Source: Peronospora farinosa (Eukaryota > Oomycota > Peronosporomycetes > Peronosporales > Peronosporaceae). From it: DNA of 64,000 nt. Where the stretch lies: positions 124,001 through 188,000 of the forward strand of contig CANTFK010000899.1 in assembly GCA_947646735.1 (NCBI GenBank), given 5' to 3'. Made by a program: the position numbers and the translations under genes. Position 1 is the stretch's first letter; the number at the start of each line of letters is the position of its first letter. This document shows, in pieces, positions 1 through 10,263 of the stretch. Below the pieces are notes generated by a model that saw only the letters and a program-made list of their open reading frames with translations, did not search any database and was not told the DNA's origin.

Positions 1-1466
1 GATGAGCGCCGATTCTCGTAATCGGGCGCCTGTACAATCGAATGATGCGCTGCGCCTACTTCGCGCTGAAGCCGAGGAATCGAAGAATGCCCTACTTGAT
101 GCTCGCAAGATGGCTGAGAGAGCTCAAGATCGTGCGGATGCTGCGACTGAGGCTGCTGAGCGGACTCGACGTGAGCAGATGGTACTGGTTGAGCGCCTAC
201 GTCAACTTGAGACAACTGCGTTCGGAGGACCTCAGCAGATCGAGTCTGCACGCGTTCGGGCAGAACTTGGTCCCAGTCGTCGTCAGCGTCATCGTCAAGG
301 GATGTCGGATTTTGAGCCGGCACAGAAGAGCGGGGGAGATTCGAAGGGAGATCCGCCGGTAGGTAAGCCTTGAGGCGCCCTACATAGAACGTCAGGTGCA
401 AACGCATAGATGTAGGTATGTCTAGCGTGTAAGCGTCAACATGCACCTTAACAACCAGAAATGAGCCAATATATCTTGGTGCTAACTTATTAGCACCCAA
501 ATTCGTCACTGAGGTGTTCGGCAATCCACTAGTTGATAACAATACTCTGTCACCGTCGCGAAATATCAACATATTCTTTCGACCTCTTCTGTCTGCATTC
601 TCCTTTTGCTTGTCGACTGCCTCTTGTAATGCATCACGTACAAAACGCGCAGATTTCTTGTCGTAATAGCAGAAATTCGGTTACTGCAGCCGAACTTACA
701 GGCGACGTATTTTCTTTTGGAGCAAAATTATCAACGGGAGACGCGATGGAAAGCATCGCGTCAGGAGTCGATATGCCGTTGGCCACAAAATTACCAGTAT
801 TAGGTGCATCGACAGCAACCTTATTCTCATCGTAACCAATCATCAATAGTTTCGGCGCAATTCCATCCGTAGATACTTCCCCACCAAACTTTGAGACAGG
901 GCGCTCTGAAGCTGAGAGAGCAAGTAGCGCCGGAACGAGAGGATGCCTCGCGTTGTTAACGAAAAGGGGCGTCGACCCGTTTGACGCATGGACAGCATTG
1001 TTGATTGCAAACTCTGCACATGGAAGAAACGAACTCCATGACGAGAACGATGTTGCATAATTGTGTAAGACATCTTCGAGCACTCTGTTCACACGCTCCG
1101 TTTGCCCATCCGTCTATGGATAGGCCGCCGTAGACATAAGCAACCGCGTGCTTAATAGCTGGATAATTCGGCCCAGAAAGCCGAAGTGAAACGCGGGTCA
1201 CGGTCCGAAACAATAGATTCTGGCAAGACATGATTCCTGAAGATAAGATCAATGAAGATCTTCGCTGTCGTCTCCGCCGTAATGTTGGCGGAGACCGGAG
1301 CAAAATGCACCATTTTGCTGAATCGATACACTAACACCAATACGCCCGTGCGTTTCTGTTCATCCGGTGGAAGTACAAAGATTAATCCCATACTGACTGA
1401 GCGCAAGGCATTCGTAGCAATTGGAAGCGGACGCAATGAGGCTTGTGAAGACGGCGCGGGCTTCAC
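1..1466 (-). pseudogene. Integrase core and C-terminal part, copy 1a (cut by window edge)
   Basis: The core has SDRDPRFTSAFW and RTGVLVLVYRFSKM. The first catalytic Asp (MDFIF in relatives) is MGLIF here. A stop precedes TDGQTERVN, which holds the catalytic Glu. The C-terminal GDRVLLSTS..LAPRYIGSFLV block is present at about 380-560. The chromodomain lies off the left edge. Confidence 0.8.
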
Positions 1467-3472
1467 ACGCTGACAGGTTCACAGGAGCACACCCATTTCT
1501 GGATGTACCTATACATTCGCGGCCAGAAAAATACGCGAGAAATAGCCGCAAACGTCATTTCGCGACACAGGTGTCCGCCAGCTAAGCTGTCGTGGAATTC
1601 ATAAACCAATCGGGGTCGAAGGTCGTCATCAGCAGGGATGACGACACGCGGGGAATCAAAGACGTCCATCGTGTACGTCAGCAACGGACCGTCAAGCGCG
1701 TAACGCTTGATGTTGTCGCGTGTTGGTTTCATCAACTTCGCGAGTAATTTTTCGCTCGGGTCCCTGAGATAGTTGATGATTCCTGCATAGAAGGAATCAT
1801 TCGCGTAGGATTCAGCGATCTGAGTTCGGATCGAAAGCACGGGGGTCGAAATCATCGCATTAAGCCCCAGCTCAATACAACACGCACAGATATCTTCGTC
1901 GTCATCAACACACTCCGTTTGATGACCCATATCGCGCCAAGGATCGTAATCAGGACGACGAGAAAGCGCGTCAGCGAGAATGTTATTCTTGCCAGGCTTG
2001 TAATGCACCACAAAGTTATACTCGGCAAAAAATGACAACCACCGTTCCATACGCTGGTACAAGTGAGGACTCTTGACGGCGGTACGCAATGATGCGTGAT
2101 CTGTGTAGATAGAAAACATCTTTTCGCCGAGCAAATATACTCTAAACTTGATTAGCGCGTAACGCATAGCCAAAAGTTCCTTGTCGTGTACCGGATAATT
2201 TTTCTCGGCAGGTTTCATCTGTCGTGATTGAAAACTCACGACGCGCTATCGACCCTCGTCATCAAATTGCATGAGGGCACATCCTATAGCAAAATTGCTC
2301 GCGTCACATACGACGTGGAATGGCTTGGAGTAATCAGGTATCATCAGCCTCGGTGCCTCGGACAAGATCTTCTTTACGAGTCGAAGGCAGATTGATGTTC
2401 TGCCGCCCATAACCATACTCCATCTTTCTTGAGCAAATTCGATAATGGCTGAATTAGCTCAGAATAGTTCTTCGTATACTTATGCAAGTAATTCGCCAGA
2501 ACGAGCCATTGACGTAATTCAGTTTGGTTCCTGGGTGTTGGCCAGGAACAGATCGATGAGATCTTCTCAGGATCAGCGCGGACACCTTCCTTGCTGACGT
2601 AGCAACCGAGTACTAGAATCTCGGAAGCGAAGAAGACACATTTCTTCAAATTCGCATACATTTTATTCTCGCGCATAACTTGAAACACCTGCTTCAAGTG
2701 TCGAAGGTGTACCTTCGTAGCGCTGAGCTTTTGCTCAGCGCGGCTGTGAGAAAAAAATGTCGACAAGTAGCTCGGTGCAAAGTCACGAAGTGGGCGAAGT
2801 ACTTGTGTCACCATCCGATTGAACGTAGCTGGAGCGTTCTTAAGGCCTTGTGGCATGACTAGCCACTTACAAAGCATACCGCTTAGGGTGCTGACCGCAG
2901 TGAACGGAATGTCACTGCGCTCATGAGGATCTGATAGAAACCGTCTGTCAGATCTATGGCGCTGTAGATCTCGCTCCCGGACATGGTATTCGGTATCATG
3001 TCTTTTCGAGGTATAGGCGTTTGAGCCGGGATCGTGGCATCATTCAGCTTTTTGAAGGCGTGCACAATGCGCCAACCGCCGGTGGATTTCTTCTCACAGA
3101 AGTCGGGCTCGAATGTGGCGAGATACTCTCGCGGACATGGCCAGCCTTGCGACGACCCTCGAAAAATTCATCAATAGCGATTACTTGGTCGCGCGGTAAC
3201 GGCCACTGCCGTTTCACGCAGTATTTCGATCCTGGCACGAGATCTATCTCGTGCCGCACTCCACGATCCGCTGGAAGCTCAGCTGAATTTTTCTCCGGGA
3301 AAATATCGGCGTACTCACGGGCGATATCGTAGACAGGGTTGCACAAAGCACGAAGAGCATCCCAAGACCGTGCCGCTAAGCGTTCTTCGCGCACTGATTT
3401 AGGCTCGGCTCTCTGTGAGCGAGACTCCAGAACTTCTTCACTGGTTGCTTCGGTGGCTGAAACAATGCACAC
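1463..3472 (-). pseudogene. Reverse transcriptase, RNase H and integrase zinc finger, copy 1a
   Basis: Reverse-transcriptase blocks are recognisable (RHEIDLVPGSKYCVKRQWPLP, AIDLTDGFYQIL, MPQGLKNAPATFNRM), but spread over three frames. The catalytic YFDD box is changed to YLST (2759-2770). RNase H motifs follow: CDASNFAIG, DKELLAMRYAL, YTDHASL and ADALSR. The integrase zinc-binding region starts HDSLAGGHL and loses frame at its second Cys pair. There are frameshifts near 3060 and 2880 and a stop at about 2260. Confidence 0.85.
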
Positions 3473-4626
3473 TTGCTCGATGTTGCCGGCCTTGAGGTCA
3501 TGAAGGAAGTCTTTCCATGCAAGGTCTGGCAGAGATGTGATATCTGCAGCAGTGCACGGTGTTCTCTCTACCTAAATGTAGCGGCCACGATGTGGGGATC
3601 CCTCTACATATTCAAGAGCGCATACGGATTCCGTCACTACGGAATCAAATGCATCAGCATGTTGACGTGAATTTTGTCGTCTCGGTGATCGGCATGCTCC
3701 TTTCTTGCGTTTTCTCTTGCGTCTCGAGCCCCTGCTCGAGACTGGCACGTCGCTATCACAAGGGGATGATGTACCCCCTCTAGACGTGGGAACTCTGTCT
3801 TCACCACGTCGGTCTCATGCGGATCCATAGTCCGCCCATTCACGTCACTCAAAAGCGGGAGCTCTTCTTCGACCGCCTCACTTGTTTGAGGGAGCCCCTG
3901 CTCGACCGCCTCGATATTAATCGGGAGCCCCTGCTCGACCGCCTCAAAATTGATCGGGAGCCTCTGCTCGTCCGATGTGCTTGTATGCGGGAGCCCCTGC
4001 TCGACCGCCTCGTTGTGAATCGGGAACCCCTGTTCGACCGATGTCTATGTGTGCGGGAAATGCTGTTCGAACGCCTCGTTTTGAATCGGGAACCGCTGTT
4101 CGACCGATGTCTTTGTATGGGGGAACCGCTGTTCGACCGCCTCGTTCTGTGGCTCCATCAGTGTAACGGAATATACTGCGCACAGAGAGTCATCGCTCTC
4201 TCTGTGTTGACTACGAGTCGTGGCGAGTTCTTTCACGACCCTGACGTGAGGCTAATCGGATGACGCAACCAATAAATGAGTGAACACTTCACTGACGTCA
4301 TAACCGCTTCGTCGTGTGACGGATCGAGATAGCCAATCTATCTTCGGCTGATACCGTCACAGCCACGGTATCCCAAGTATGCAATAAAATGCATAGTTCA
4401 TATCGTACACCAAAAATTCGTCGTTGCTCTGGAAACCGTCGAAAGTGTACGGTAAAACCACTGTTTTACGCGGGGCACGTTTTGGTTGTCCATCGGCAAG
4501 TTTGACAACTATGTCACCTGGACCTTCTCGAACCGTGACAGTCGACGGGAGAAGGGACAAACATGATGCACGAAAGAAGTTGTTGAAAGCGCCAGAATCC
4601 AACAACGCTCGGAGTAGTCGCTTCAC
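3473..4626 (-). pseudogene. Aspartic protease and repeat linker, copy 1a
   Basis: The protease active site reads LLDSGAFNNFF. The Ser that follows DSGA in copies 1b and 1c is Phe here. The flap and C-terminal motif ILGIPWL are present, then a TGA interrupts the frame. Downstream the frame continues through stops into nine 33-bp units (3847-4143) coding for an 11-residue repeat, and then towards reverse transcriptase. Confidence 0.78.
3847..4143 (-). repeat. Nine 33-bp tandem units (11-residue repeat), copy 1a
   Basis: Exact 33-bp register on the minus strand, each unit coding for a version of x-x-V-E-Q-G-L-P-x-x-x. The unit count matches copies 1b and 1c. On the opposite strand it makes a striking but spurious frame rich in REPLLDRL. 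Confidence 0.85.
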
Positions 4627-4775
4627 TCTAGCAACGATGATACTGATAATAATCCGTCTCTAATCATTGCGCATGGTGGTGGCATTGAAGTGAGTATGCA
4701 TTACTTTGGGGCTAGGAGCTCGAGCTGCCACCCGAGTACTCGGGGCTCCATTTATACCAGTAGGGCGCCCCACGC

Positions 4776-5801
4776 CTACTGGAATCGCTCGTTTCTTGGT
4801 GGGACCACCGACGACACAGCGTCTCCTCGTGAGACAGCTGTGTTCATAGTCACCGGCGCAGGTGCTCGACAAACAGCCGCACGATGGCCTGTCTTGCCAC
4901 ATCGAAAACACTTCATTGTGTTAGGATTGCGAATTTTGCGACCTAATGATTTGCCGCGACCACGATAGGACTCAATTTCGTCGATTTCCATTGGCTCTGG
5001 GCCAGACGTCCGGGGATGTTGTGACGCTGCGTGCAGGTACGACGACGCGACAGTGTAATCTCCACGAAGCGCGAGGGCAAATGCCTCCTCGAGGGACTTG
5101 AGGCAGTAACGCGTCATGCCCTATTGCATACCAAAAATAAAGACATGGGCTTGTGAGGCCATGTCAATTGGCTGCTTGGTAATACAAGAAGCAAGATGAC
5201 GTGTCTTCTGAACATTGTCGCGCATCAACAGCTTGCCCCGTCGGAGTGAGAGGAAATCTGCACGCAAGCAAGATTCATCTTGAGGTGGCTCGAAAGCCAG
5301 TCGTAAGTCACGCTGGATATCGTCCATCGTAGGAAACGCCGAATCATCTACGACGAGCTTTCCAAGAGCCCATTCCTTGGCTTTGCCAGCAAGACGAGAC
5401 AACACGAAATTGACCTTGGCCGTCGGAGCGTCAATTAACCTTGACGCTATTGCAATATCCACCTCGCGAAACCAGCGATTGAGGGGGAGACGATCCAGAC
5501 CATCACCGGAGTACGTTGACGTCTCCATCTTGATAGCGTCATGGTGCGAAGTGCGCGAGGGAGTCAATACACGCCAATTCGCTTCGGCGAGCTCGCGCAC
5601 CATAAAGGCTTGGATGGCGGCACGTTAATCATCGGACGTCGCTGTGCTCAGCAGCAACGTCACAATAGTTTCACCAGACACCGCCGCGAGGAGATGTAGT
5701 ACCTGCCACACCACCGAGGTGAGACGTGGGAAGCCAGAATGCTCCAGCGAGACCGCTGGAACCACCTAAGACTCGTCCATGTTCATCTCGAATCTGGTCA
5801 T
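4776..5801 (-). pseudogene. Gag, copy 1a, with three in-frame stops
   Basis: This would make the structural Gag protein. One frame runs from the ATG at 5801 to 4776 and is broken by three stop codons at the same places as in the other two copies (details under copy 1b). It has a retrotransposon gag domain ([18 protein letters not shown], then [10 protein letters not shown]) followed by a CCHC zinc knuckle CFRCGKTGHRAAVC. Copy 1a has PEPMEIDE before the basic linker, where 1b has PEPVEIDE. Confidence 0.85.
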
Positions 5802-5813
5802 TGGAAGGACTTA

Positions 5814-5826
5814 CGAAGTGCTACCA
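5814..5826 (-). other. Primer-binding site, initiator-Met tRNA type
   Basis: On the minus strand TGGTAGCACTTCG lies 2 bases inside the 5' LTR. Its complement ends in CUACCA, implying a tRNA with an A1:U72 acceptor pair, which is a mark of eukaryotic initiator tRNA-Met. The same site is next to the 5' LTR of copy 1c, at 26353 in family 2 and at 54470 in family 3. The tRNA identity is inferred. Confidence 0.7.
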
Positions 5827-5828
5827 GG

Positions 5829-6144
5829 TGTAACGGGATAAGAACCCGTTACCGTCTTACACTAAAAGGGCGTTGAGGAAGCGCTCTTAATTAGCTCAAA
5901 TATAACTCTGTTTTTATTTTTGTTTTGTTTTGATTCGCAATGAGTGCGAATATGTTCCCTAGATCATGGGAACCACTCAATATGGAAGTCAATTTATTAT
6001 TGGCTAATTATTGGGTCTAGCACCCCATTAATACACCAATAATAAAATGACGCGCAGTATCCGCTAATCGGATACTGCCCTATGCCTACTTATGTAATTA
6101 TGTGTTAATCCTATAACTACTCATGTAATAGGTTGCCCCATTAC
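5829..6144 (-). repeat. 5' LTR of copy 1a
   Basis: About 316 bp matching the LTR at 24023-24339. On the element strand it ends in CGTTACA next to the primer-binding site. The outer end lacks the terminal T seen in copy 1c and runs straight into gctctcggtc. It carries the same variant bases as the 5' LTR of copy 1c and differs from the 3' LTR type at 16868-17184. Confidence 0.88.
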
Positions 6145-7116
6145 GCTCTCGGTCTTCGGTAGACCTGGGTCCCTCATCGTTAGACCGGGGTCCTCAAGGT
6201 TCAGCCACTCCTGACCAGTCAACACAAGGAATCGAGTTTCAGGCAAGGATAGAGTAAAAGAGTTAAAAGGATAGGACTATATTGAATATTAATCAATTTG
6301 CGATCTACTTGGCACCTCTTCGTCACGCTTGGAAGAATCCAAGTCTGACCACACGTCTGTTCCGGGAAAAGGACATATTTTGCCCCCCGTTAAAAACAGT
6401 CATGTGGTTTTACTCAAGTGCGAGATGAACCCACGTGGCACGACTTCGTCGCTCTTATAAACTTGTTTGAAACTACTCATCTGTTCCGGTGGGGACATAT
6501 TTTGGCCCCCCGTAAAGACAGTCGTGTAACGAAGTTCAAGTGCGAATATAACCCCCCCCCCCTTAAAGACCCGCTATCGAAAGCGGTCTCCCTCACCTCA
6601 CGGTCCGGGAGAAAAGTTAAGGTCAGGTGGTTAACACCCCTGAAACAACAGTCCAGTGACGACAAGCTCCCTGAAGAATTTGGTTCTATGTCCACTCTCG
6701 ACGAGGTCAACCGTGTGGCCACCTACCATCCCACCGAGTGAAGCATATCCACTCCAGGCCCCCCAGGTCTACCTCTCTCAAGGCAGACGTCTACATCCTC
6801 ACCAAGTCTTCCGAAGGATACAACCCGCCAGCCGGCGGGTACACAAGGTGAGAGAAGGTCCATACGCGGCATGGGGGTACCTTCTCCGACAGTCGGCAAT
6901 CCGGCACAGTTAGTGGGTTAAAATCTTATCATAACATTTTATAAAATTTACTTCGCCGCAGTAACATCCTTATCAGGACGCCCAGCTAACCCTCTAATCG
7001 ATATTGCCTCTGTTCAATCGCCTAAGAACGACTCTCCATCGTGCTTAACTTGCATTGCGTCGGAGATATCGTTTCACGGAGACAGTTCACTTCGTAAACC
7101 AGCTCAGCGAGAGCTG
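6145..7116. other. Intergenic stretch with diverged duplication; no gene recognised
   Basis: No convincing gene. Two related segments about 124 bp apart (6354-6430 and 6478-6555) both read like tctgttccgg, then gacatattttg, then ccccccgt. There is a C homopolymer near 6549-6560. Around 6810-6915 the plus strand codes for a stretch like QPAGTQGE..IRGMGVPSPTVG. This resembles the TQGDEGFIHGIGVSPPLVG segment of the zinc-knuckle element near 33900, so this may be another eroded piece of it. Confidence 0.4.
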
Positions 7117-8042
7117 TCACCGATGTACCGGCCTCCGCCGGCGTTGCTTGATGAGCAAGGGAACCTTCAGTTTCATGCGAAGAAACTTCTCCAGAAGCGT
7201 CATCGCCATGGACAATACAGTATCTGATAAAGTGGCGAGGGTATCCTGAGTCTGAAAGCTCATGGGATTATGAGATCCTTTGCGGCAAGTTTGCTCGTAC
7301 GCCGCGGACTTTTTTTTGAACATCGCAGCCAGGGCCCACTTGTGATCCACGGCGCTTCTCAACAGTAATATTGAGAGCGAGCGAGCTTGCGGCGAAGGCT
7401 TTGTATGATTTAATTTCCTTATCGTTTGCTGTAAACTTGCGGCTACAGGCATAGCCGAAGCACTTGGGTGCTGAACAACAGGCATATATTGCGATCGTGT
7501 CGATCGCAGCTGGCCTCGGTCCTTCCGCTTTGCTTCATCATAGCGACGTTCACGGTTGAGTCGAACGTCCGCCACACTGGCACTAGCTCCAAGAGCCTTC
7601 ATGCTACTGAGTCGCCGCTGGGCGCTCGATGCACCCAGCGAATGAAAGTGTTGTCTTCTTCATCTCTCGTCTCTCCTGCAAGGAGGAAGCGATGCGCTCG
7701 ATGCACCCAGCGAATGAAAGTATTGTCTTCTTCATCTCTCGTCTCTCCTGCAAGGAGGAAGATGGGTATGCCTTTCATGGCAGGCAACAACGTACCACGT
7801 GCTTGATTTGCCAAGCGTGCCTTATATTGGCTTTGCATGGTAACGCATGGCTCGAGATATCTCTCGCGTTGAGCCTTTTGCGTTTTGAGATCTTCAGGTG
7901 TGGTGGCTTCCTGCCCTGTGGGCCTTATGACCAACCTTCTCCTTGAGACGCTCTTCCACAGATCGTGGCGGAAAGACAAAGGTTCGTTGACTTTGGCTAG
8001 TGCACTTCGTGCGCTCTGAATAAAAAGCGGCAAAGATTGCAA
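7117..8042 (-). pseudogene. Unrecognised protein in two overlapping frames
   Basis: Two minus-strand frames, 8042-7599 (147 codons) and 7602-7117 (161 codons), meet at a four-base ATGA overlap. That looks more like one gene broken by a frameshift than two genes. The first part is basic and Arg/Gln-rich. It holds an in-frame 24-residue duplication with core LLAGETRDEEDNTFIRWVH (7622-7693 and 7694-7765). The second part is basic and ends RRRRPVHR. I do not recognise the family. It could be a decayed host gene or an element protein. Confidence 0.4.
7622..7765 (-). repeat. 72-bp direct tandem duplication
   Basis: Two head-to-tail copies of 72 bp (24 codons) that differ at about one base by eye, so the duplication is recent. 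It keeps the frame of the surrounding reading frame. Confidence 0.85.
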
Positions 8043-8251
8043 AGCGGAACACTTGTTGACTAAGAAGTCTACTCGTTCTAAGGAATTAGGCTAGACTTCT
8101 TAGTCGTATTATTAGTTCCTTAAACTAAGTGGCTTTAAGTAGGCTATAAACGAGTAAAACAAGACCCCAGAAATTAATAAGTAGCAAATACTGTGTTAGG
8201 TATTTTAGTCATTGATTTTCTAATCACATAAATAAGTAGCTTAATTTACAT

Positions 8252-9406
8252 ATGGGGCGGCGTCGGTCCAAGTGGAAGGACAATAAACGGCTTGATTGTG
8301 ATAGTCAGTTACTGCATTATGCCAAAATGGGTGATTGTAAAGCATTAACAGCAGCTCTGGAGGGTATTGCGGATCACAAACGCAGCGAATACCTGCAACT
8401 TAATCAAGACCACAATCGCGCAACGGCACTGCATCTTGCAGCCAGTGAAGGTCATTGTGAGATGGTACAGATGCTGTTACAACTTGGAGCTGGAGAGCTT
8501 CACTTGGCTGGAGGACGCAAGAAATATGCACGTACACCTCTTCACGAGGCTGCAATTAACGGACACTTGGACGTCTGTCGTATGTTGGTAAATTTTGGTC
8601 TCTTGGTGGACTGCCACACCACGAGAGGACGTACGCCGCTGATGTATGCGGTCAAAGGGAATTATGTGGATTTGGCACGCTACTTTGTTATCGAAGCGGG
8701 TGCTAATGTGAATGAACAAAATGAAATGGGTGTAACAGCAGTGTATATTGCTTGTCAAAACAGACACGAGGAAATGGTAAAGTTCTTGGTTCAGGAAGCA
8801 AATGCCGATGTAAATTTGAGCAATCGAACAAACCATGCGCCACTACATGAAGCAGTTGCAGGTGGATTTACAGGAATAGTGGATTTTATGCTACGAAATG
8901 GAGCGGACAAATACGTCGTAGACAAGATGGGTGTGACGGTGTGGCACGAGGCAGCAGGCAACGGGTCGGCGGATATGCTCGAGCTGCTAGTCGAGCATGA
9001 CGTGTCGCTCCATCCAAACGGTCAGGAACAAGTTGACAAGGTAATGGCACGACATCCGTTTCATTATGCGGCAGTGGAAGGCAAGCCAACGTTTGTGCAA
9101 TTGCTGCTGGAGAAAAAGCTTGTAGACGTGAACATTATCGACATCGATGGCTGTACTGCAGTCTACTATGCTGCTGCAAATGGTCACACCGATGTCTTAC
9201 AAGTGCTATTGCACTTTGGTGGAGACCCAAACATCGTTTCGATCCGTCGATCGCCTCTGCATTGCGCAGTCGAGTGGCATCGCATCGAGTGCGTCAAACT
9301 TCTACTTGAGCATGGTGCTGCTCTGGATGCAACTGATAAGGACGGTCTTACGCCTACCAAGGTGGCGGTACAAAAGGGGTTTCTCGACCTAGTAGCACTC
9401 TTATAG
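8252..9406 (+). CDS. Ankyrin-repeat protein, 384 residues
   Basis: A single uninterrupted frame with about ten ankyrin repeats filling nearly the whole protein after a short basic start (MGRRRSKWKDNKR). Repeats with the TPLHEAA..GH..V...L pattern begin at roughly residues 54, 92, 126, 159, 194, 226, 266, 300, 332 and 365. Ankyrin repeats bind other proteins; no enzyme domain is visible, so partner and pathway are unknown. The last repeat stops abruptly at DLVALL, without the usual closing helix and loop, so the C-terminus may be short. It ends 80 bp from the convergent thioredoxin gene. The upstream region is AT-rich with no clear promoter match. Codon use is regular and there are no breaks, unlike the flanking elements. 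Confidence 0.85.
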   Translation: MGRRRSKWKDNKRLDCDSQLLHYAKMGDCKALTAALEGIADHKRSEYLQLNQDHNRATALHLAASEGHCEMVQMLLQLGAGELHLAGGRKKYARTPLHEAAINGHLDVCRMLVNFGLLVDCHTTRGRTPLMYAVKGNYVDLARYFVIEAGANVNEQNEMGVTAVYIACQNRHEEMVKFLVQEANADVNLSNRTNHAPLHEAVAGGFTGIVDFMLRNGADKYVVDKMGVTVWHEAAGNGSADMLELLVEHDVSLHPNGQEQVDKVMARHPFHYAAVEGKPTFVQLLLEKKLVDVNIIDIDGCTAVYYAAANGHTDVLQVLLHFGGDPNIVSIRRSPLHCAVEWHRIECVKLLLEHGAALDATDKDGLTPTKVAVQKGFLDLVALL

Positions 9407-9486
9407 ACATCATTTTTCCAGCTCAAAGGGGGATTGTATGGGTTATTATTTAAAAAAACGCTACAAGTTATTGTCCTATGGCCAAT

Positions 9487-9804
9487 TTACTCGGCATTCT
9501 CGCGGATAAACTGCTCGACCTTTTCAAACTTGGAGCTCACATATGACGCCACCACTTCACCATTCTTGTACACGCGAAACGTTGGAAAACTGTCCACATC
9601 AAGCTCTTCACAGAAATCCTCCAACTCTTCTGCGCTCACCTTGAGAAACTTGACGTGAGGAAAGTCAGATTCCATCAAATTCGTCACTTTTGGAGCCACC
9701 ATTTTGCATCCACCACACCACGGAGCAGAAAATTGAACAACTGTCACTTGTTTCCCAGCAATCGCGGCATGAAAGTCTTCCGACGTGTGAATTTCTATCG
9801 GCAT
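9487..9804 (-). CDS. Thioredoxin-like protein, 105 residues, WCGGC active site
   Basis: Full-length single-domain thioredoxin. Residues 24-34 read VQFSAPWCGGC, followed by K. The usual thioredoxin active site is WCGPC, so the Pro is Gly here. The cis-Pro loop is present (DSFPTFRVYKNG, residues about 72-83). There is no signal peptide, so a cytosolic thiol-disulphide role is likely. The changed Pro should alter redox potential, judging from studies of thioredoxin-family variants; this is inference. The start at 9804 gives the family's normal N-terminus and lies 14 bases downstream of an oomycete-type core promoter. It is convergent with the ankyrin gene and divergent from the truncated gene at 10017. 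Confidence 0.92.
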   Translation of the reverse strand: MPIEIHTSEDFHAAIAGKQVTVVQFSAPWCGGCKMVAPKVTNLMESDFPHVKFLKVSAEELEDFCEELDVDSFPTFRVYKNGEVVASYVSSKFEKVEQFIRENAE

Positions 9805-9817
9805 CGTTGGCTTTTAG

Positions 9818-9836
9818 TGAAATTTGAAAAATGAGT
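9818..9836 (-). promoter_or_regulatory. Oomycete-type core promoter of the thioredoxin gene
   Basis: The minus strand reads CTCATTTTTCAAATTTCAC, matching the oomycete initiator plus flanking-promoter core (GCTCATTYYNCAWTTT) with one extra A. It lies 14-32 bases before the start codon, implying a very short 5' leader. Confidence 0.7.
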
Positions 9837-9870
9837 CTTGATAGTACAGGACCGTTAGAAACGGGATGCG

Positions 9871-9966
9871 ATTGGCTAAATTCATACGTTTTTTCGCCAG
9901 TTTTTCTGTCCGCCATGTCCCGCTGAACCTAAAAATGTCGTTTTTCATAGTCGAGTTTTAACCAAT
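9871..9966. promoter_or_regulatory. Paired CCAAT boxes in a shared divergent promoter
   Basis: ATTGG at 9871-9875 is a CCAAT box facing the thioredoxin gene, 67 bases from its start. CCAAT at 9962-9966 faces the gene at 10017, 51 bases from its start. The two starts are only 212 bp apart, so the region must serve both directions. Confidence 0.45.
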
Positions 9967-10016
9967 CAACATCGTAATAAATTGCAATTCCCTCTCCATA
10001 GTCGCATAGGAAGGTT

Positions 10017-10262
10017 ATGAGTGCAGCGGACAAAGACGTCTCACGTCGCAGCCATCACAGCAACGGACGACAACGTCCCAGTAGTTTTCGACTCAGTAGT
10101 AGTGACGAACGTCCGTCATCTCAAGCGTCGCCTCTATCACATCGCACAGGTGGCAAGAAAAAGACAAGTTCTTTATCGATTGAAGAAGGTGATTTTGTAT
10201 GGGTACGAGATGAATGTGGCGTTTGTACGTCTGCTGTGGTCGTACGCACTGGTTTTTTATAT
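10017..10262 (+). pseudogene. 5' end of a host gene cut by retroelement copy 1b
   Basis: An ATG with no in-frame stop opens an 82-codon host-like segment. It starts with a polar, Ser/Arg-rich stretch and then an SH3-like strand pattern EEGDFVWVRDE..(9 residues)..VVVRTG at about residues 56-79. That pattern resembles the N-terminal SH3-like fold before some myosin motor heads; this is tentative. From 10263 the DNA is retroelement sequence. The frame runs on to a stop at 10394, giving a 125-residue chimera. The rest of the gene is absent from the window. The gene shares a divergent promoter with thioredoxin. Confidence 0.55.
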
Positions 10263-10263
10263 A

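Larger units (their letters stand above)
1..6144 (-). mobile_element. Ty3/gypsy element copy 1a (3' end beyond window)
   Basis: Reading on the minus strand the order is 5' LTR, primer-binding site, gag, aspartic protease, reverse transcriptase, RNase H and integrase, which is the Ty3/gypsy order. The window starts inside the integrase tail, so the chromodomain, 3' untranslated part and 3' LTR are not seen. By eye it is almost identical to the copies at 10263-17184 and 17191-24339. It is closest to the former: both share changes absent from the latter and from family 2, such as VYRFSKM instead of VDRFSKM in integrase and FASEILVLG instead of CAPEIPVLG in reverse transcriptase. No reading frame is intact, so the copy cannot act on its own. 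Confidence 0.93.

Noticed and set aside
3817..4263. Plus-strand frame of 148 codons with a striking REPLLDRL repeat (also at 22011-22457)
   Set aside because: It is the antisense shadow of the 11-residue linker repeat in gypsy family 1. The sense strand aligns with family 2 codon by codon.
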